DNA of 64,000 nucleotides, taken from Oscillospiraceae bacterium. Lineage in GTDB: Bacteria; Bacillota; Clostridia; Oscillospirales; Ruminococcaceae. The position numbers and the translations under genes are program-made. This document shows, in pieces, positions 1-7,677 of this stretch; position 1 is the stretch's first letter; every line of letters starts with the position of its first letter. Under the pieces are notes generated by a model, which saw nothing but the letters and a program-made list of their open reading frames with translations, searched no databases and was not told the origin of the DNA. The stretch spans positions 1 to 64,000 of the forward strand of contig CADASU010000004.1 in NCBI GenBank assembly GCA_902790675.1, read 5' to 3'.

Positions 1-938
1 TGGAAAACCCGGAAAAAAATCAGAGATTCATAAAGCAATTTTTAAAAAATCAACTAATAACGCGCCTAGGTTTTGCTGACTTAAGCAATGACATGAACAA
101 CAACATGAACATGATGAACAACATCAACCAAATAAACCAATGCCTTCAAATGTGCATGCTTACTCAACAAAACTACATGTCTAATAAAAATTTCGAAAAA
201 TTTAATTTTAATATTAAAAACATTCAAAAAAACAATAGTTCGCATTTTCAAGCGTTGGATTCGAAAATTATGAATGATAATGCACTTAAAGATAACATAT
301 CAAAAATTCGTAACAATATGCTAAAAAAAGCAGATCCCTCTAAAACTGCTTTAGAAACAAAATTTTCGAATAAATTTAACGAATTCAATCGTAAGAAGGA
401 AGAAGTCAAAATATTTGCACAACATAAATTGATTGATCCTGCACCTGCCGAAAAAATTGAACAAAATTGCATTACGGATATTTTTGCTTTAGATCTTAAT
501 GGCAATTTCATGGAGCCGGAAATTAAAATATTAGATGACTATATAAGTAAAATCGATAAATTCATATCTGGCAACGATTTTACTGTAGCTAATTCAGATA
601 TGTCGCGTTTGAAAAAAACATACCAAGATAAATTTAATGAATTGCAAGCGTTAATAGAGAATGCTAAGATGAACAACCCGTTCTTTTCTTTCACGAAAGA
701 GTATAAAACAGCTAAAAATTTTATAAATCTAATTGATTTTAGTAATAATGAGCTGCTTGCTTCCAAATTAAAAGAAGCTATTCAAAAACTCGATGATGCT
801 ATTAAATCGATTAAGCCATTTAGCATGGGCGTAGTAAGCAAACTTCCATACCTAAAGTGGCAAGATCAGGCACATGATCATATAGATGAGCTCTTTAATG
901 ATGCTATAAACAAAATGCAAACCAGCAATTTTCTATAG
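1..938 (+). CDS. Secreted-array gene A, upstream part (5' truncated, frameshifted)
   Basis: The frame is already open at the first base of the window, so the gene starts upstream and its signal peptide is not seen. The visible part has a short Asn/Met-rich stretch (about 93-140) and then roughly 250 residues rich in Lys, Asn, Asp and Leu that look alpha-helical. The frame stops at 936-938. The next frame is open from 902 and leads straight into a papain-like domain (968-1654). I infer that one ancestral gene was split by a one-base loss, for example in the A-run at 912-915; adding one A there joins the two frames without a stop. The paralogue at 1852-3387 keeps a helical region and peptidase in one frame. 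Function is unknown. The order here (Asn-rich, helical, peptidase) differs from the paralogues, where the Asn-rich part lies between helical domain and peptidase. Confidence 0.6.
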   Translation, partial: ENPEKNQRFIKQFLKNQLITRLGFADLSNDMNNNMNMMNNINQINQCLQMCMLTQQNYMSNKNFEKFNFNIKNIQKNNSSHFQALDSKIMNDNALKDNISKIRNNMLKKADPSKTALETKFSNKFNEFNRKKEEVKIFAQHKLIDPAPAEKIEQNCITDIFALDLNGNFMEPEIKILDDYISKIDKFISGNDFTVANSDMSRLKKTYQDKFNELQALIENAKMNNPFFSFTKEYKTAKNFINLIDFSNNELLASKLKEAIQKLDDAIKSIKPFSMGVVSKLPYLKWQDQAHDHIDELFNDAINKMQTSNFL

Positions 939-967
939 ATAATATCAAAAAAGAATTTAACTTACAT

Positions 968-1654
968 TTGTGTGGACAACAGAAGTTTGGAAACTGTTGG
1001 CTATATGCTATTTGCAATTTGCACAATTTTTTAAAGCACTTTGAAGAAAAAAAAGACGATATTGTTCGAAACAAAGGTCAACGAGATACGGATGACTTTG
1101 ACGAAGTTGAAAGATTTTTTAACAAACCTCAATTTGGCTTTTCTATGGACAAATTAAAAAATGTTGGCGGATCTTTGCAAGACGAATCCGATGTTTTAAA
1201 TAAACTAGAAATTAATCACTCACGTGTTCATATAGCTATAAAAAAGGATAGTGCTCAATCACGCGAAACAGCTATCAAAATTGTAAAAACATTACTACTA
1301 AAACACTTCGCAGCGTCTATAACTCCAGTATTAGTAGACGTTATGGATGATACTGTTAGTTGTCATGTAAATAATGGTTTGGGTGGCAATCATACACTAG
1401 TAGTTGTTGGATTAGACATTGATAAAAAGGCTGTAGTGGTAGCAAATTCACAATGCGGAGATCTTCAGGAATATTCTCTTGATCGCATCGCCTCTGCAAT
1501 ATGCAATAACGGAATCACAGGCTGTCCTTTAGTACATATAGGAATGATATTCCCATCATTTACCCACCAAAATAACTTCTACTACGATAATAGTATACAT
1601 TCATGGGATGAGTTTAAATCTAAATTATTACCTGCTATTTCTAAACCGCTTTAA
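968..1654 (+). CDS. Papain-like cysteine peptidase domain of array gene A (downstream part)
   Basis: The reading frame carries a papain-fold signature. QQKFGNCW holds a Gln six residues before the nucleophile Cys, as in papain (Cys codon 995-997). A His follows in GGNHTLVVVGLDI, and an Asn in VVVANSQ fits the third catalytic position. The C-terminus (SWDEFKSKLLPAIS) aligns with the end of the 1852-3387 paralogue (NWDHFKSLMIPAAS). The TTG at 968 has no convincing ribosome binding site and sits only 30 bases after the stop of the upstream half. It is therefore more likely the continuation of gene A after a frameshift than a separate gene. The frame is open back to 902 and reads KKEFNLHLCGQQ before the motif. 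Expected to be secreted if joined to the upstream part. Substrate unknown. Confidence 0.65.
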   Translation: MCGQQKFGNCWLYAICNLHNFLKHFEEKKDDIVRNKGQRDTDDFDEVERFFNKPQFGFSMDKLKNVGGSLQDESDVLNKLEINHSRVHIAIKKDSAQSRETAIKIVKTLLLKHFAASITPVLVDVMDDTVSCHVNNGLGGNHTLVVVGLDIDKKAVVVANSQCGDLQEYSLDRIASAICNNGITGCPLVHIGMIFPSFTHQNNFYYDNSIHSWDEFKSKLLPAISKPL

Positions 1655-1671
1655 TATCAATTCACTATATT

Positions 1672-1713
1672 AAAAACCCTGGCTTGTTAAATTTAACAGG
1701 TCGGGGTTTTTTA
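1672..1713 (+). terminator. Array terminator, copy 1
   Basis: A stem of about 20 bp (with G-U pairs) centred on GTTAAATTTAAC, with GGTCGGGG before a run of T. It lies 17 bases after gene A and is nearly identical to the stem-loops at 3391, 4732 and 6424. Confidence 0.85.
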
Positions 1714-1729
1714 TTTACTATTTAATACA

Positions 1730-1851
1730 TCTGTAAAATTAACAAAAAGTTAACCATTTGTTCAAAGAAAATACATATCTATTTTTTACACTATAAGTGT
1801 TAAGAAAAATATAAGTCATAATTTAATTTACAGGAAAGAGGTAATATAGTT
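1730..1851 (+). promoter_or_regulatory. Conserved array promoter/operator block, copy 1
   Basis: The block repeats almost base for base before the next two genes. It contains the perfect inverted repeat TTAAC-AAAAA-GTTAA (1739-1753), followed by CCATTTGTTCAAAGAAAAT and a candidate -10 element (TACACT, about 1787-1792). Further down are the conserved AAATATAAGTCATAATTTAA and a GGAAAGAGG ribosome binding site. The distance from the inverted repeat to the start codon is 113-115 bases in all three copies. No good -35 box at 17 bp is visible, which suggests an activator or an alternative sigma factor. Confidence 0.55.
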
Positions 1852-3387
1852 ATGAAAAATAAAATATTTAAAAAAATAATCGCTGTTTTATGCGCAGCAA
1901 CAATGTCCATGTCTGCCATATCATCCGTTGGGGCAATAAATTATCAAAATATCAATAGTAATGTTCAATTAAGCAACAATGATATGATGTTTATTAACAA
2001 TGTAAATCAAGAGCTACTTAACATGCACAAAAAAGTAACTGATATGAAGCAACGTATAAACAATTTAAACAATATCTCAAACAAACACAACATGATAAAT
2101 CAATTAGATTCTATATGCAATACTTTATTTTGTATGTTTGGTAATAATCTAGTTAGCCCTAGTAGGACAATAATAAATAACTTTCAAACAAAGCTAATGC
2201 CAATAAGTCAAAACATACAATTTCTATCCCAAAAATTAAACTCAAGTAATATTTCAGCTAATGACTTTTATAACAATATTAGCATTATTAATAAAGAGTT
2301 GATAAATCTTTATAACAGTACTAAGGCAGCTATAAATAACTACAATATTAACAACATTAACATCATGAAAAACCAAATAATGTTAAACCAAATGATGTTA
2401 AATAAAATGATGATGAACAACATGATGATTAACAACAACAACTTCAACAACAACAACAACTTCAACAACAACAACAACAACTTCAACAACAACAACAACT
2501 TCAACAACAACAACAACTTCAACAACAACAACAACAACTTCAACAACATGAACAATAATCTAAATAATCCTCCTGCAAACTCAGATATTCCTGTAAATCC
2601 AGTTGACAACTCCAATTCATGGGTAGAAAAATGGTGGAACGACGCCAAACAAGAAATAGATGGTCTTATTGATGAAGCTAAATTTTATATGAACAAAAAA
2701 AATGTTAACTTAAACAATTTATGTAAAAAATATGAAAAACTTTTTGCAGGTGAACAATCTTCCTGCAACTGCTGGTTATTTTCATCACAAAATATTGCAA
2801 ACTATTTTTTAGATTTAGACGGGCAAGCTCCTATCAGAAAAACTGAACCGAGCTCGAATGGGTCAAGAAACATAGTTGAGCTAGAATTTTTAAAACGCCA
2901 ACCTGCTAAGTCATCTTGCTTAAATTACGCTCAAGACAGAGATGTCATGGGTCAATATTTAAATACATATAAAGTTGGAATGCAAAATGTAGCTATTTAT
3001 AATCACGAGCATAACAATATCGAGCATAAACAACTTATGAAAAAATTTGCAACCTTTTTACTAATTCAGCATTTTAGCAAAAGTGATATTCCTGTAATTG
3101 TAAATGTAGGAAATCACTGGATAACAATAGCTGGAATAGATATTAAACAAAGCAAAGCATTGGTTTTAGACACAATATATTCAGCTCCAACAATTCAAAC
3201 ATTAGATTCTGTTATTAGTAGTATGTGTAACGCGAAATATTCTACGAATACAAATTACTTAGATGCTGTAATGGTACTATTTCCAACTAAAGAAGCTGCT
3301 GGTATTGATATCTTGAGTAAGGAGTCAGGAATGAACTGGGATCACTTTAAATCACTAATGATACCCGCAGCTAGCAGACAAAATTAG
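1852..3387 (+). CDS. Secreted Asn-rich protein with C-terminal papain-like cysteine peptidase (array gene B)
   Basis: 511 residues. Residues 1-29 are a signal peptide (KNKIFKK basic start, hydrophobic core, likely cut near SSVGA). Residues 30-165 look helical and share the motif SPSRxII with gene C. Residues 166-235 are Asn/Met-rich and then NNNNF repeats. A linker with Trp residues follows. Residues 290-511 are a papain-like domain: EQSSCNCW with nucleophile Cys307, His422 in GNHWITIAGIDI, and Asp440 in LVLDT at the third position, where gene A has Asn. The best candidate for the oxyanion Gln is Gln302, shifted by one from its place in gene A. The start is the ATG after GGAAAGAGG. The protein is likely exported and perhaps acts as a peptidase outside the cell or on the surface. 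No sortase motif or surface-layer domain is seen. Confidence 0.75.
   Translation: MKNKIFKKIIAVLCAATMSMSAISSVGAINYQNINSNVQLSNNDMMFINNVNQELLNMHKKVTDMKQRINNLNNISNKHNMINQLDSICNTLFCMFGNNLVSPSRTIINNFQTKLMPISQNIQFLSQKLNSSNISANDFYNNISIINKELINLYNSTKAAINNYNINNINIMKNQIMLNQMMLNKMMMNNMMINNNNFNNNNNFNNNNNNFNNNNNFNNNNNFNNNNNNFNNMNNNLNNPPANSDIPVNPVDNSNSWVEKWWNDAKQEIDGLIDEAKFYMNKKNVNLNNLCKKYEKLFAGEQSSCNCWLFSSQNIANYFLDLDGQAPIRKTEPSSNGSRNIVELEFLKRQPAKSSCLNYAQDRDVMGQYLNTYKVGMQNVAIYNHEHNNIEHKQLMKKFATFLLIQHFSKSDIPVIVNVGNHWITIAGIDIKQSKALVLDTIYSAPTIQTLDSVISSMCNAKYSTNTNYLDAVMVLFPTKEAAGIDILSKESGMNWDHFKSLMIPAASRQN
2431..2550 (+). repeat. AAC/TTC triplet repeat tract in gene B
   Basis: About 40 codons made almost only of AAC with TTC every fourth to seventh codon, giving NNNNF-type repeats at residues 194-233. 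The exact triplet repetition makes length change by strand slippage likely without breaking the frame. Confidence 0.9.
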
Positions 3388-3390
3388 TAT

Positions 3391-3428
3391 AAAACCTGAC
3401 TTGTTAAATTTAACAGGTCGGGGTTTTT
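3391..3428 (+). terminator. Array terminator, copy 2
   Basis: Same stem-loop as after gene A (GACTTGTTAAATTTAACAGG, then TCGGGGTTTTT), starting 4 bases after the stop of gene B. Confidence 0.85.
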
Positions 3429-3444
3429 ATTTACTATTTAATAC

Positions 3445-3569
3445 ATCTGTAAAATTAACAAAAAGTTAACCATTTGTTCAAAGAAAATAAATATCTATTT
3501 GTTACAATGTCAGTGTTAAGAAAAATATAAATCATAATTTAACTAAAACCAAAAAGAAGGGATATAGGT
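3445..3569 (+). promoter_or_regulatory. Conserved array promoter/operator block, copy 2
   Basis: TTAAC-AAAAA-GTTAA at 3455-3469, then the same TTTGTTCAAAGAAAAT stretch, a candidate -10 TACAAT (about 3503-3508) and the AAATATAAATCATAATTTAA motif. The ribosome binding site before gene C is AAGAAGGGAT. Confidence 0.55.
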
Positions 3570-4670
3570 ATGAAAACTAAAATATTTAAAAAAATAATCG
3601 CTGTTTTATGCGCAGCAACAATGTCCATATCTGCCATATCATCTGTTGGAGCTATAGAATATCAAAGCCTCTACGGTGATGTTACATTAACTGAAAATGA
3701 CAAAATTATTATTCAAAAGTTAAATGCTGAACTATATTATGCGATCACTTATGTAAAAAACGCCAGATGTGCGTCAGACCTTGTTAAAGAAATAAAGTCC
3801 GAAGATAGAGGGTTGACCTCTTATGGATATAAATTATTAGATTCTATAGAAAAGACATTATCAGATATGGACAAATTAACTAGTCCTAGCAGAGACATAA
3901 TAGGTAGATTCTATCAAGAACTGTACCCAATAGGAAAAGATCTACAAGCACAAATATCATATTTAGGCAACGAGTTTTCACATAGTTCTTTCCAAGAATG
4001 TTCTAATGCGCATATGTCTCGCCTTAGAAGCATTAATAACGAATTGAAAGAGCTTCTTCAAAATACTGAACAAGCAATAGAAGACTATAAGAATTTTAGA
4101 AACCACACATTAGATTTCGATGAAATCAAAAAAAGGACTAAATTCAACCCCATAAACCGGGGCGTTATAGAGCAAATTGATAACGCATTGAAAGAATGGG
4201 AAAAATTTGATAAAGAGCCGCGCAAATCACGTGAAAATCAAGAGAACGTAATTGGCAATCAGGGCCAGAAAGCACTGAACAACGACGTAATCAACATGAA
4301 CTTCAACAACATGATGAACAACAACTTCAACATGATGAACAACAACTTCAACATGATGAACAACAACTTCAACATGATGAACAACAACTTCAACATGATG
4401 AACAACATGAACTTCAACATGAACATGAGCAGAAACACTGTGCCTATGATGAACAACATGGGCATGATGAATATGATGAACAACATGGGCATGATGAACA
4501 ACATGAACTTCAACATGAACATGAGCAGAAACACTGTGCCTGTGATGAACAACATGGGCATGATGAACAACTTCATGAACAACAACTTCGTGAACAACAA
4601 CTTCATGAACAACAACTTCATGAACAACAATAGTAACTTAAATGCAGCTCCAGTTCCAATTATGTTTTAA
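3570..4670 (+). CDS. Secreted Asn/Met-rich protein without peptidase domain (array gene C)
   Basis: 366 residues. The first 29 residues differ from the gene B signal peptide at only a few positions, and the DNA is nearly identical there. Residues 30-180 form a helical domain homologous to that of gene B (SPSRDIIGRFYQELYPIG against SPSRTIINNFQTKLMPIS). A charged linker follows, and from about residue 240 the protein is Asn/Met/Phe-rich: four NMMNNNF units, then two copies of a block containing MSRNTVP and NNMGMMN. It ends in NAAPVPIMF. There is no peptidase domain, and the array terminator follows 61 bases later, so none appears to have been separated by a local frameshift. It may be a structural or surface partner of the peptidase-bearing paralogues; that is inference from context only. 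Confidence 0.7.
   Translation: MKTKIFKKIIAVLCAATMSISAISSVGAIEYQSLYGDVTLTENDKIIIQKLNAELYYAITYVKNARCASDLVKEIKSEDRGLTSYGYKLLDSIEKTLSDMDKLTSPSRDIIGRFYQELYPIGKDLQAQISYLGNEFSHSSFQECSNAHMSRLRSINNELKELLQNTEQAIEDYKNFRNHTLDFDEIKKRTKFNPINRGVIEQIDNALKEWEKFDKEPRKSRENQENVIGNQGQKALNNDVINMNFNNMMNNNFNMMNNNFNMMNNNFNMMNNNFNMMNNMNFNMNMSRNTVPMMNNMGMMNMMNNMGMMNNMNFNMNMSRNTVPVMNNMGMMNNFMNNNFVNNNFMNNNFMNNNSNLNAAPVPIMF
4291..4632 (+). repeat. AAC/ATG/TTC repeat region in gene C
   Basis: 21-bp units encoding NMMNNNF, four in a row at about 4303-4400. A block of about 62 bp containing AGCAGAAACACTGTGCCT is then present twice, starting near 4410 and 4507. The repeats end with NNNFM and NNNFV units. All are in frame. 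Confidence 0.85.
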
Positions 4671-4731
4671 ATAATAGATAAAATTGATTTTCGTACTAAC
4701 CAGTATTTATCGTATTTAAAAACATAATAAT

Positions 4732-4770
4732 AAAACCCTGACTTGTTAAATCTAACAGGTCGGGTTTTTT
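4732..4770 (+). terminator. Array terminator, copy 3
   Basis: Same stem-loop (CCCTGACTTGTTAAATC, TAACAGGTCGGG, T-run) as the other copies, 61 bases after gene C. Confidence 0.85.
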
Positions 4771-4809
4771 GTTTAAAATAGACCGCCTAACCCATTTAAA
4801 AAGCATATG

Positions 4810-4933
4810 CTTGTAAAATTAACAAAAAGTTAACCATTTGTTCAAAGAAAATATATAATTGTTTGTTATGATGATTATTGTTGTTAAAAATATAAATCAT
4901 AATTTAATTTACAGAAAGGAATTAATATTTAAC
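4810..4933 (+). promoter_or_regulatory. Conserved array promoter/operator block, copy 3
   Basis: TTAAC-AAAAA-GTTAA at 4819-4833, the TTTGTTCAAAGAAAATAT stretch, a candidate -10 TATGAT (4867-4872) and AAATATAAATCATAATTTAATTTACAG. The AGAAAGGA ribosome binding site lies about 13 bases before the ATG at 4934. Confidence 0.55.
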
Positions 4934-6409
4934 ATGAAAATTAAAATATTTAAAAAATTATTAGCTGTTTTATGCACAGCAACAATGTCAATGTCTGCCA
5001 TATCATCTGTTGGGGCAATAAAATTTATAGGCAATCAAAGCGATCTAACTCAAGAATATAACGGTGTTACCTATGAAAATATATTGAATGAAATAAATGA
5101 TAAAATTAAAAAAAGTTTAGATACTTTAAATGAAATCAAAAAGCATTATGATGAAAAAAAAGACAATGATAATGTGCCAATGCTATCTTCAATTTCAGAC
5201 AACTTGAATAAACTTTATAATAGCACTGTCCACAGCGTACCTTTCTTGAATGATAAATTCCAGAACAGCATTGATGAAATATCTAAATTAATAAATGAGA
5301 TGGAAAAAAAAGCTTTTAACAATGAATATTGTGACACAATTAATAATGAAATTGAACAAATTCAGAATGATCTCCAAAAATCAAACGCCCAGAACCAAAA
5401 CTTATTGAACAACAACAACACTGACAACAACAACCTAAACATGAGAAACAACAATAATATCATCAACAACCAAAACTTATTGAACAACAACAACATGGGC
5501 ATGATGAACAACAATAATATCATCAACAACCAAAACTTGTTGAACAACAACAACAACAACCTAAACACGATAGACGACGATTCCGATGAAGATGAAATAA
5601 AAAACCCAATCTTTAATATCGCGAAAGATTTTGAAGATGACAACAACATAAACATGAGAAACAACAATAATATCATCAACAACCAAAACTTATTGAACAA
5701 CAACAACATGGGCATGATGAACAACATGGGTATGAGAAATAACATAAACATGATGAGCATAAACAACATGGGTATGAGAAATAACATAAACATGATCAGC
5801 ATAAACAACATGGGTATGAGAAATAACATAAACATGATCAACATAAACAACATGGGTATGAGAAATAACATAAACATGATCAACATAAACAACATGGGTA
5901 TGAGAAACAACATAAACATTATCAACATAAACAACATGGGCATAAGAAACAACATAAACATGATCAACATAAACAACATGAATAACAATAACTTCATTAT
6001 AATTATAAATAATAATACGAGAAACAACATGGGTATGATGAACAACAACAACAACAACAACAACTTCAACAACAACAACAACTTCAACAACAACAGCAAC
6101 TTCAACAACAACAACAACAACAACTTCAACAACAACAACTTCAACAACAACAACAACAACTTCAACAACAACAACTTCAACAACAACAACTTCAACAACA
6201 ACAGCAACTTCAACAACAACAACAACAACAACTTCAACAACAACAACAACAACTTCAACAACAACAACTTCAACAACAACAGCAACTTCAACAACAACAA
6301 CATGAACAACTTCAACAACAACAACAACTTCAACAACAACAACAACTTCAACAACAACAACAACTTCAACAACAACAACAACTTCAACAACAACAACAAC
6401 TTCATGTAA
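4934..6409 (+). CDS. Secreted highly repetitive Asn-rich protein (array gene D)
   Basis: 491 residues from the ATG at 4934. This start is chosen because it gives the family signal peptide (MKIKIFKK...SSVGAI) and has an AGAAAGGA site; the frame extends back to a TTG at 4859, which would spoil the leader. Residues 30-150 are a helical, charged domain. After that the protein is almost all repeats: four NIINNQNLLNNNN units, an acidic insert (DDDSDEDE), six 14-residue units of the NMGMRNNINMI type, and a tail of NNNF to NNNNNNNF units up to the C-terminus. There is no peptidase domain. Such Asn-rich composition is typical of prion-like, aggregation-prone or flexible extended polypeptides; which applies here is unknown. 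Very few codons are used (AAC, TTC, ATG, ATA). Confidence 0.7.
   Translation: MKIKIFKKLLAVLCTATMSMSAISSVGAIKFIGNQSDLTQEYNGVTYENILNEINDKIKKSLDTLNEIKKHYDEKKDNDNVPMLSSISDNLNKLYNSTVHSVPFLNDKFQNSIDEISKLINEMEKKAFNNEYCDTINNEIEQIQNDLQKSNAQNQNLLNNNNTDNNNLNMRNNNNIINNQNLLNNNNMGMMNNNNIINNQNLLNNNNNNLNTIDDDSDEDEIKNPIFNIAKDFEDDNNINMRNNNNIINNQNLLNNNNMGMMNNMGMRNNINMMSINNMGMRNNINMISINNMGMRNNINMININNMGMRNNINMININNMGMRNNINIININNMGIRNNINMININNMNNNNFIIIINNNTRNNMGMMNNNNNNNNFNNNNNFNNNSNFNNNNNNNFNNNNFNNNNNNFNNNNFNNNNFNNNSNFNNNNNNNFNNNNNNFNNNNFNNNSNFNNNNMNNFNNNNNFNNNNNFNNNNNFNNNNNFNNNNNFM
5398..5722 (+). repeat. NIINNQNLLNNNN repeats in gene D
   Basis: About four imperfect units built on AATATCATCAACAACCAA and AACTTATTGAACAACAAC, interrupted by an acidic stretch encoded at about 5565-5600. 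Confidence 0.8.
5723..5974 (+). repeat. Six tandem 42-bp repeats in gene D
   Basis: Six contiguous units starting AACATGGGTATGAGAAA, each encoding a 14-residue NMGMRNNINMI(N/S)IN repeat. Units differ by only a few bases, which points to recent tandem expansion. Confidence 0.9.
6043..6402 (+). repeat. AAC/TTC triplet repeat tract in gene D
   Basis: About 120 codons nearly all AAC, with TTC every 3-8 codons and a few AGC and one ATG. It contains near-exact units of 12, 15, 18, 21 and 24 bp. The other forward frames over most of this tract lack stops and would read poly-Gln/Leu or poly-Thr/Ser. Confidence 0.95.
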
Positions 6410-6423
6410 GACAGCAAATAATT

Positions 6424-6460
6424 AAACCCTGACTTGTAAATTTAACAGGTCAGGCTTTTT
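6424..6460. terminator. Array terminator, copy 4
   Basis: Stem-loop AACCCTGACTTGTAAA/TTTAACAGGTCAGGCTTTTT, the fourth copy of the array terminator. It lies between convergent gene D and dapL and probably serves both. Confidence 0.8.
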
Positions 6461-6462
6461 GT

Positions 6463-7641
6463 TTATAAAATGCTTTTTAATCTATTCATACCTTCTATTG
6501 TATCGTTATAATTGCCAAATGCTGTTAGCCTAAAAAAGCCTTGCCCATTCTTTCCAAAACCAGAGCCAGGCGTTCCAACAACCTGAATTTCATTCAACAA
6601 CAAGTCAAAAAACTTCCATGAGTCCATATTATTAGGACATTTAAGCCATATATAGGGCGAATTTTTACCCCCAGTATACCAAATTCCCATTTCATTCATA
6701 GCACTACCTATTACATGAGCATTTGTGCCATAATAATCTAAATTTTCTTTAATTTGTTGCAATCCTTTTTCTGTAAAAACTGCAGCAGCTCCACGTTGAA
6801 TTATATATGAAACACCATTAAAATTAGTGGTTTGTCTTCTAAGCCACATAGCATTAATAGATTTGCCATCTCTTTTTAATTCTTTAGGAACTATGGTAAA
6901 ACCACATCTAGTTCCTGTAAAGCCTGCTGTTTTAGAGAGAGAACATATTTCAATAGCACAAGTTTTGGCGCCTTCTATTTCAAAAATACTTCTAGGTAAA
7001 TTTTCGTCAACTATAAAAGCTTCATACGCTGAATCAAACAAAATTATAGCATCTTTTTCGTTTGCATAGTCAACCCAATCCTTAAGCTGATCTCTATTAT
7101 AAACAGCTCCAGTAGGATTATTCGGCGAACAAATATATATTATGTCAACATCAACACTGCGATCTGGCAACGGTAAAAAGCCATTTTCTTCAGTTGCATT
7201 TGCAAAAACAATCTTATTCCCTGCCATAACGTTTGTATCTAGATACACGGGATATACAGGATCGGGAATTAAAACTGTCTGATCATTTCCAAAAATGTCA
7301 AGAATATTTCCACAATCACTCTTTGCTCCATCACTTATAAATATTTCATCTAAATCTACATTTGCTCCATGAGAAGCATAATATTTTGCAACAGATTTTC
7401 TTAAAAAGTCATATCCTTGATATGGCCCATAACCCATAAAAGTTTCTGCTTTTGCCATATCGGACACTGCACTTTTAAGTTCATTTATTACCTCATTACA
7501 CAAAGGTTTAGTAACATCTCCAATGCCCATGTATATCAATTTTTTATCTGGATTAGCCTCTTTGAATTCAGCAACTTTCGAAGACACTGTCGCAAAAAGA
7601 TAGTTATCTTCAAGATTAGCATAATTTCTATTAACACGCAT
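6463..7641 (-). CDS. dapL: LL-diaminopimelate aminotransferase
   Basis: 392 residues, the usual family length. A PLP-dependent fold-type I aminotransferase that converts tetrahydrodipicolinate directly to LL-2,6-diaminopimelate, bypassing the acylated intermediates of the lysine/peptidoglycan pathway. Seen in the sequence: GIGDVTKPL near residue 40, CSPNNPTGA, and SLSKTAGFTGTRCGF, which holds the PLP lysine and matches the DapL signature. The FRLTAFG segment near the C-terminus fits the substrate carboxylate-binding Arg. dapF lies 78 bases upstream on the same strand and supplies the next step. A sigma-A-type promoter (7678-7706) sits in the gap. Meso-DAP use is supported by the DNPR motif in MurE (47018-48466). 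Confidence 0.95.
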   Translation of the reverse strand: MRVNRNYANLEDNYLFATVSSKVAEFKEANPDKKLIYMGIGDVTKPLCNEVINELKSAVSDMAKAETFMGYGPYQGYDFLRKSVAKYYASHGANVDLDEIFISDGAKSDCGNILDIFGNDQTVLIPDPVYPVYLDTNVMAGNKIVFANATEENGFLPLPDRSVDVDIIYICSPNNPTGAVYNRDQLKDWVDYANEKDAIILFDSAYEAFIVDENLPRSIFEIEGAKTCAIEICSLSKTAGFTGTRCGFTIVPKELKRDGKSINAMWLRRQTTNFNGVSYIIQRGAAAVFTEKGLQQIKENLDYYGTNAHVIGSAMNEMGIWYTGGKNSPYIWLKCPNNMDSWKFFDLLLNEIQVVGTPGSGFGKNGQGFFRLTAFGNYNDTIEGMNRLKSIL

Positions 7642-7677
7642 TAAAAATCAACCTTTCAAACTAAAATCATACAATGG

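Noticed and set aside
899-938. Programmed -1 ribosomal frameshift in gene A
   Set aside because: No slippery heptamer of the X-XXY-YYZ type in the proper frame and no downstream stem-loop were seen; a one-base deletion is simpler.
2340-2560. CRISPR-like short repeats in the array region
   Set aside because: Repeats are contiguous coding triplets without unique spacers, and no cas genes are present.
5362-6417. Long minus-strand open frame reading Leu/Lys repeats opposite gene D
   Set aside because: It is the reverse complement of AAC/TTC repeats, which cannot give stops in that frame; no start site or ribosome binding site fits. The same holds for 2340-2648 and 4259-4630.
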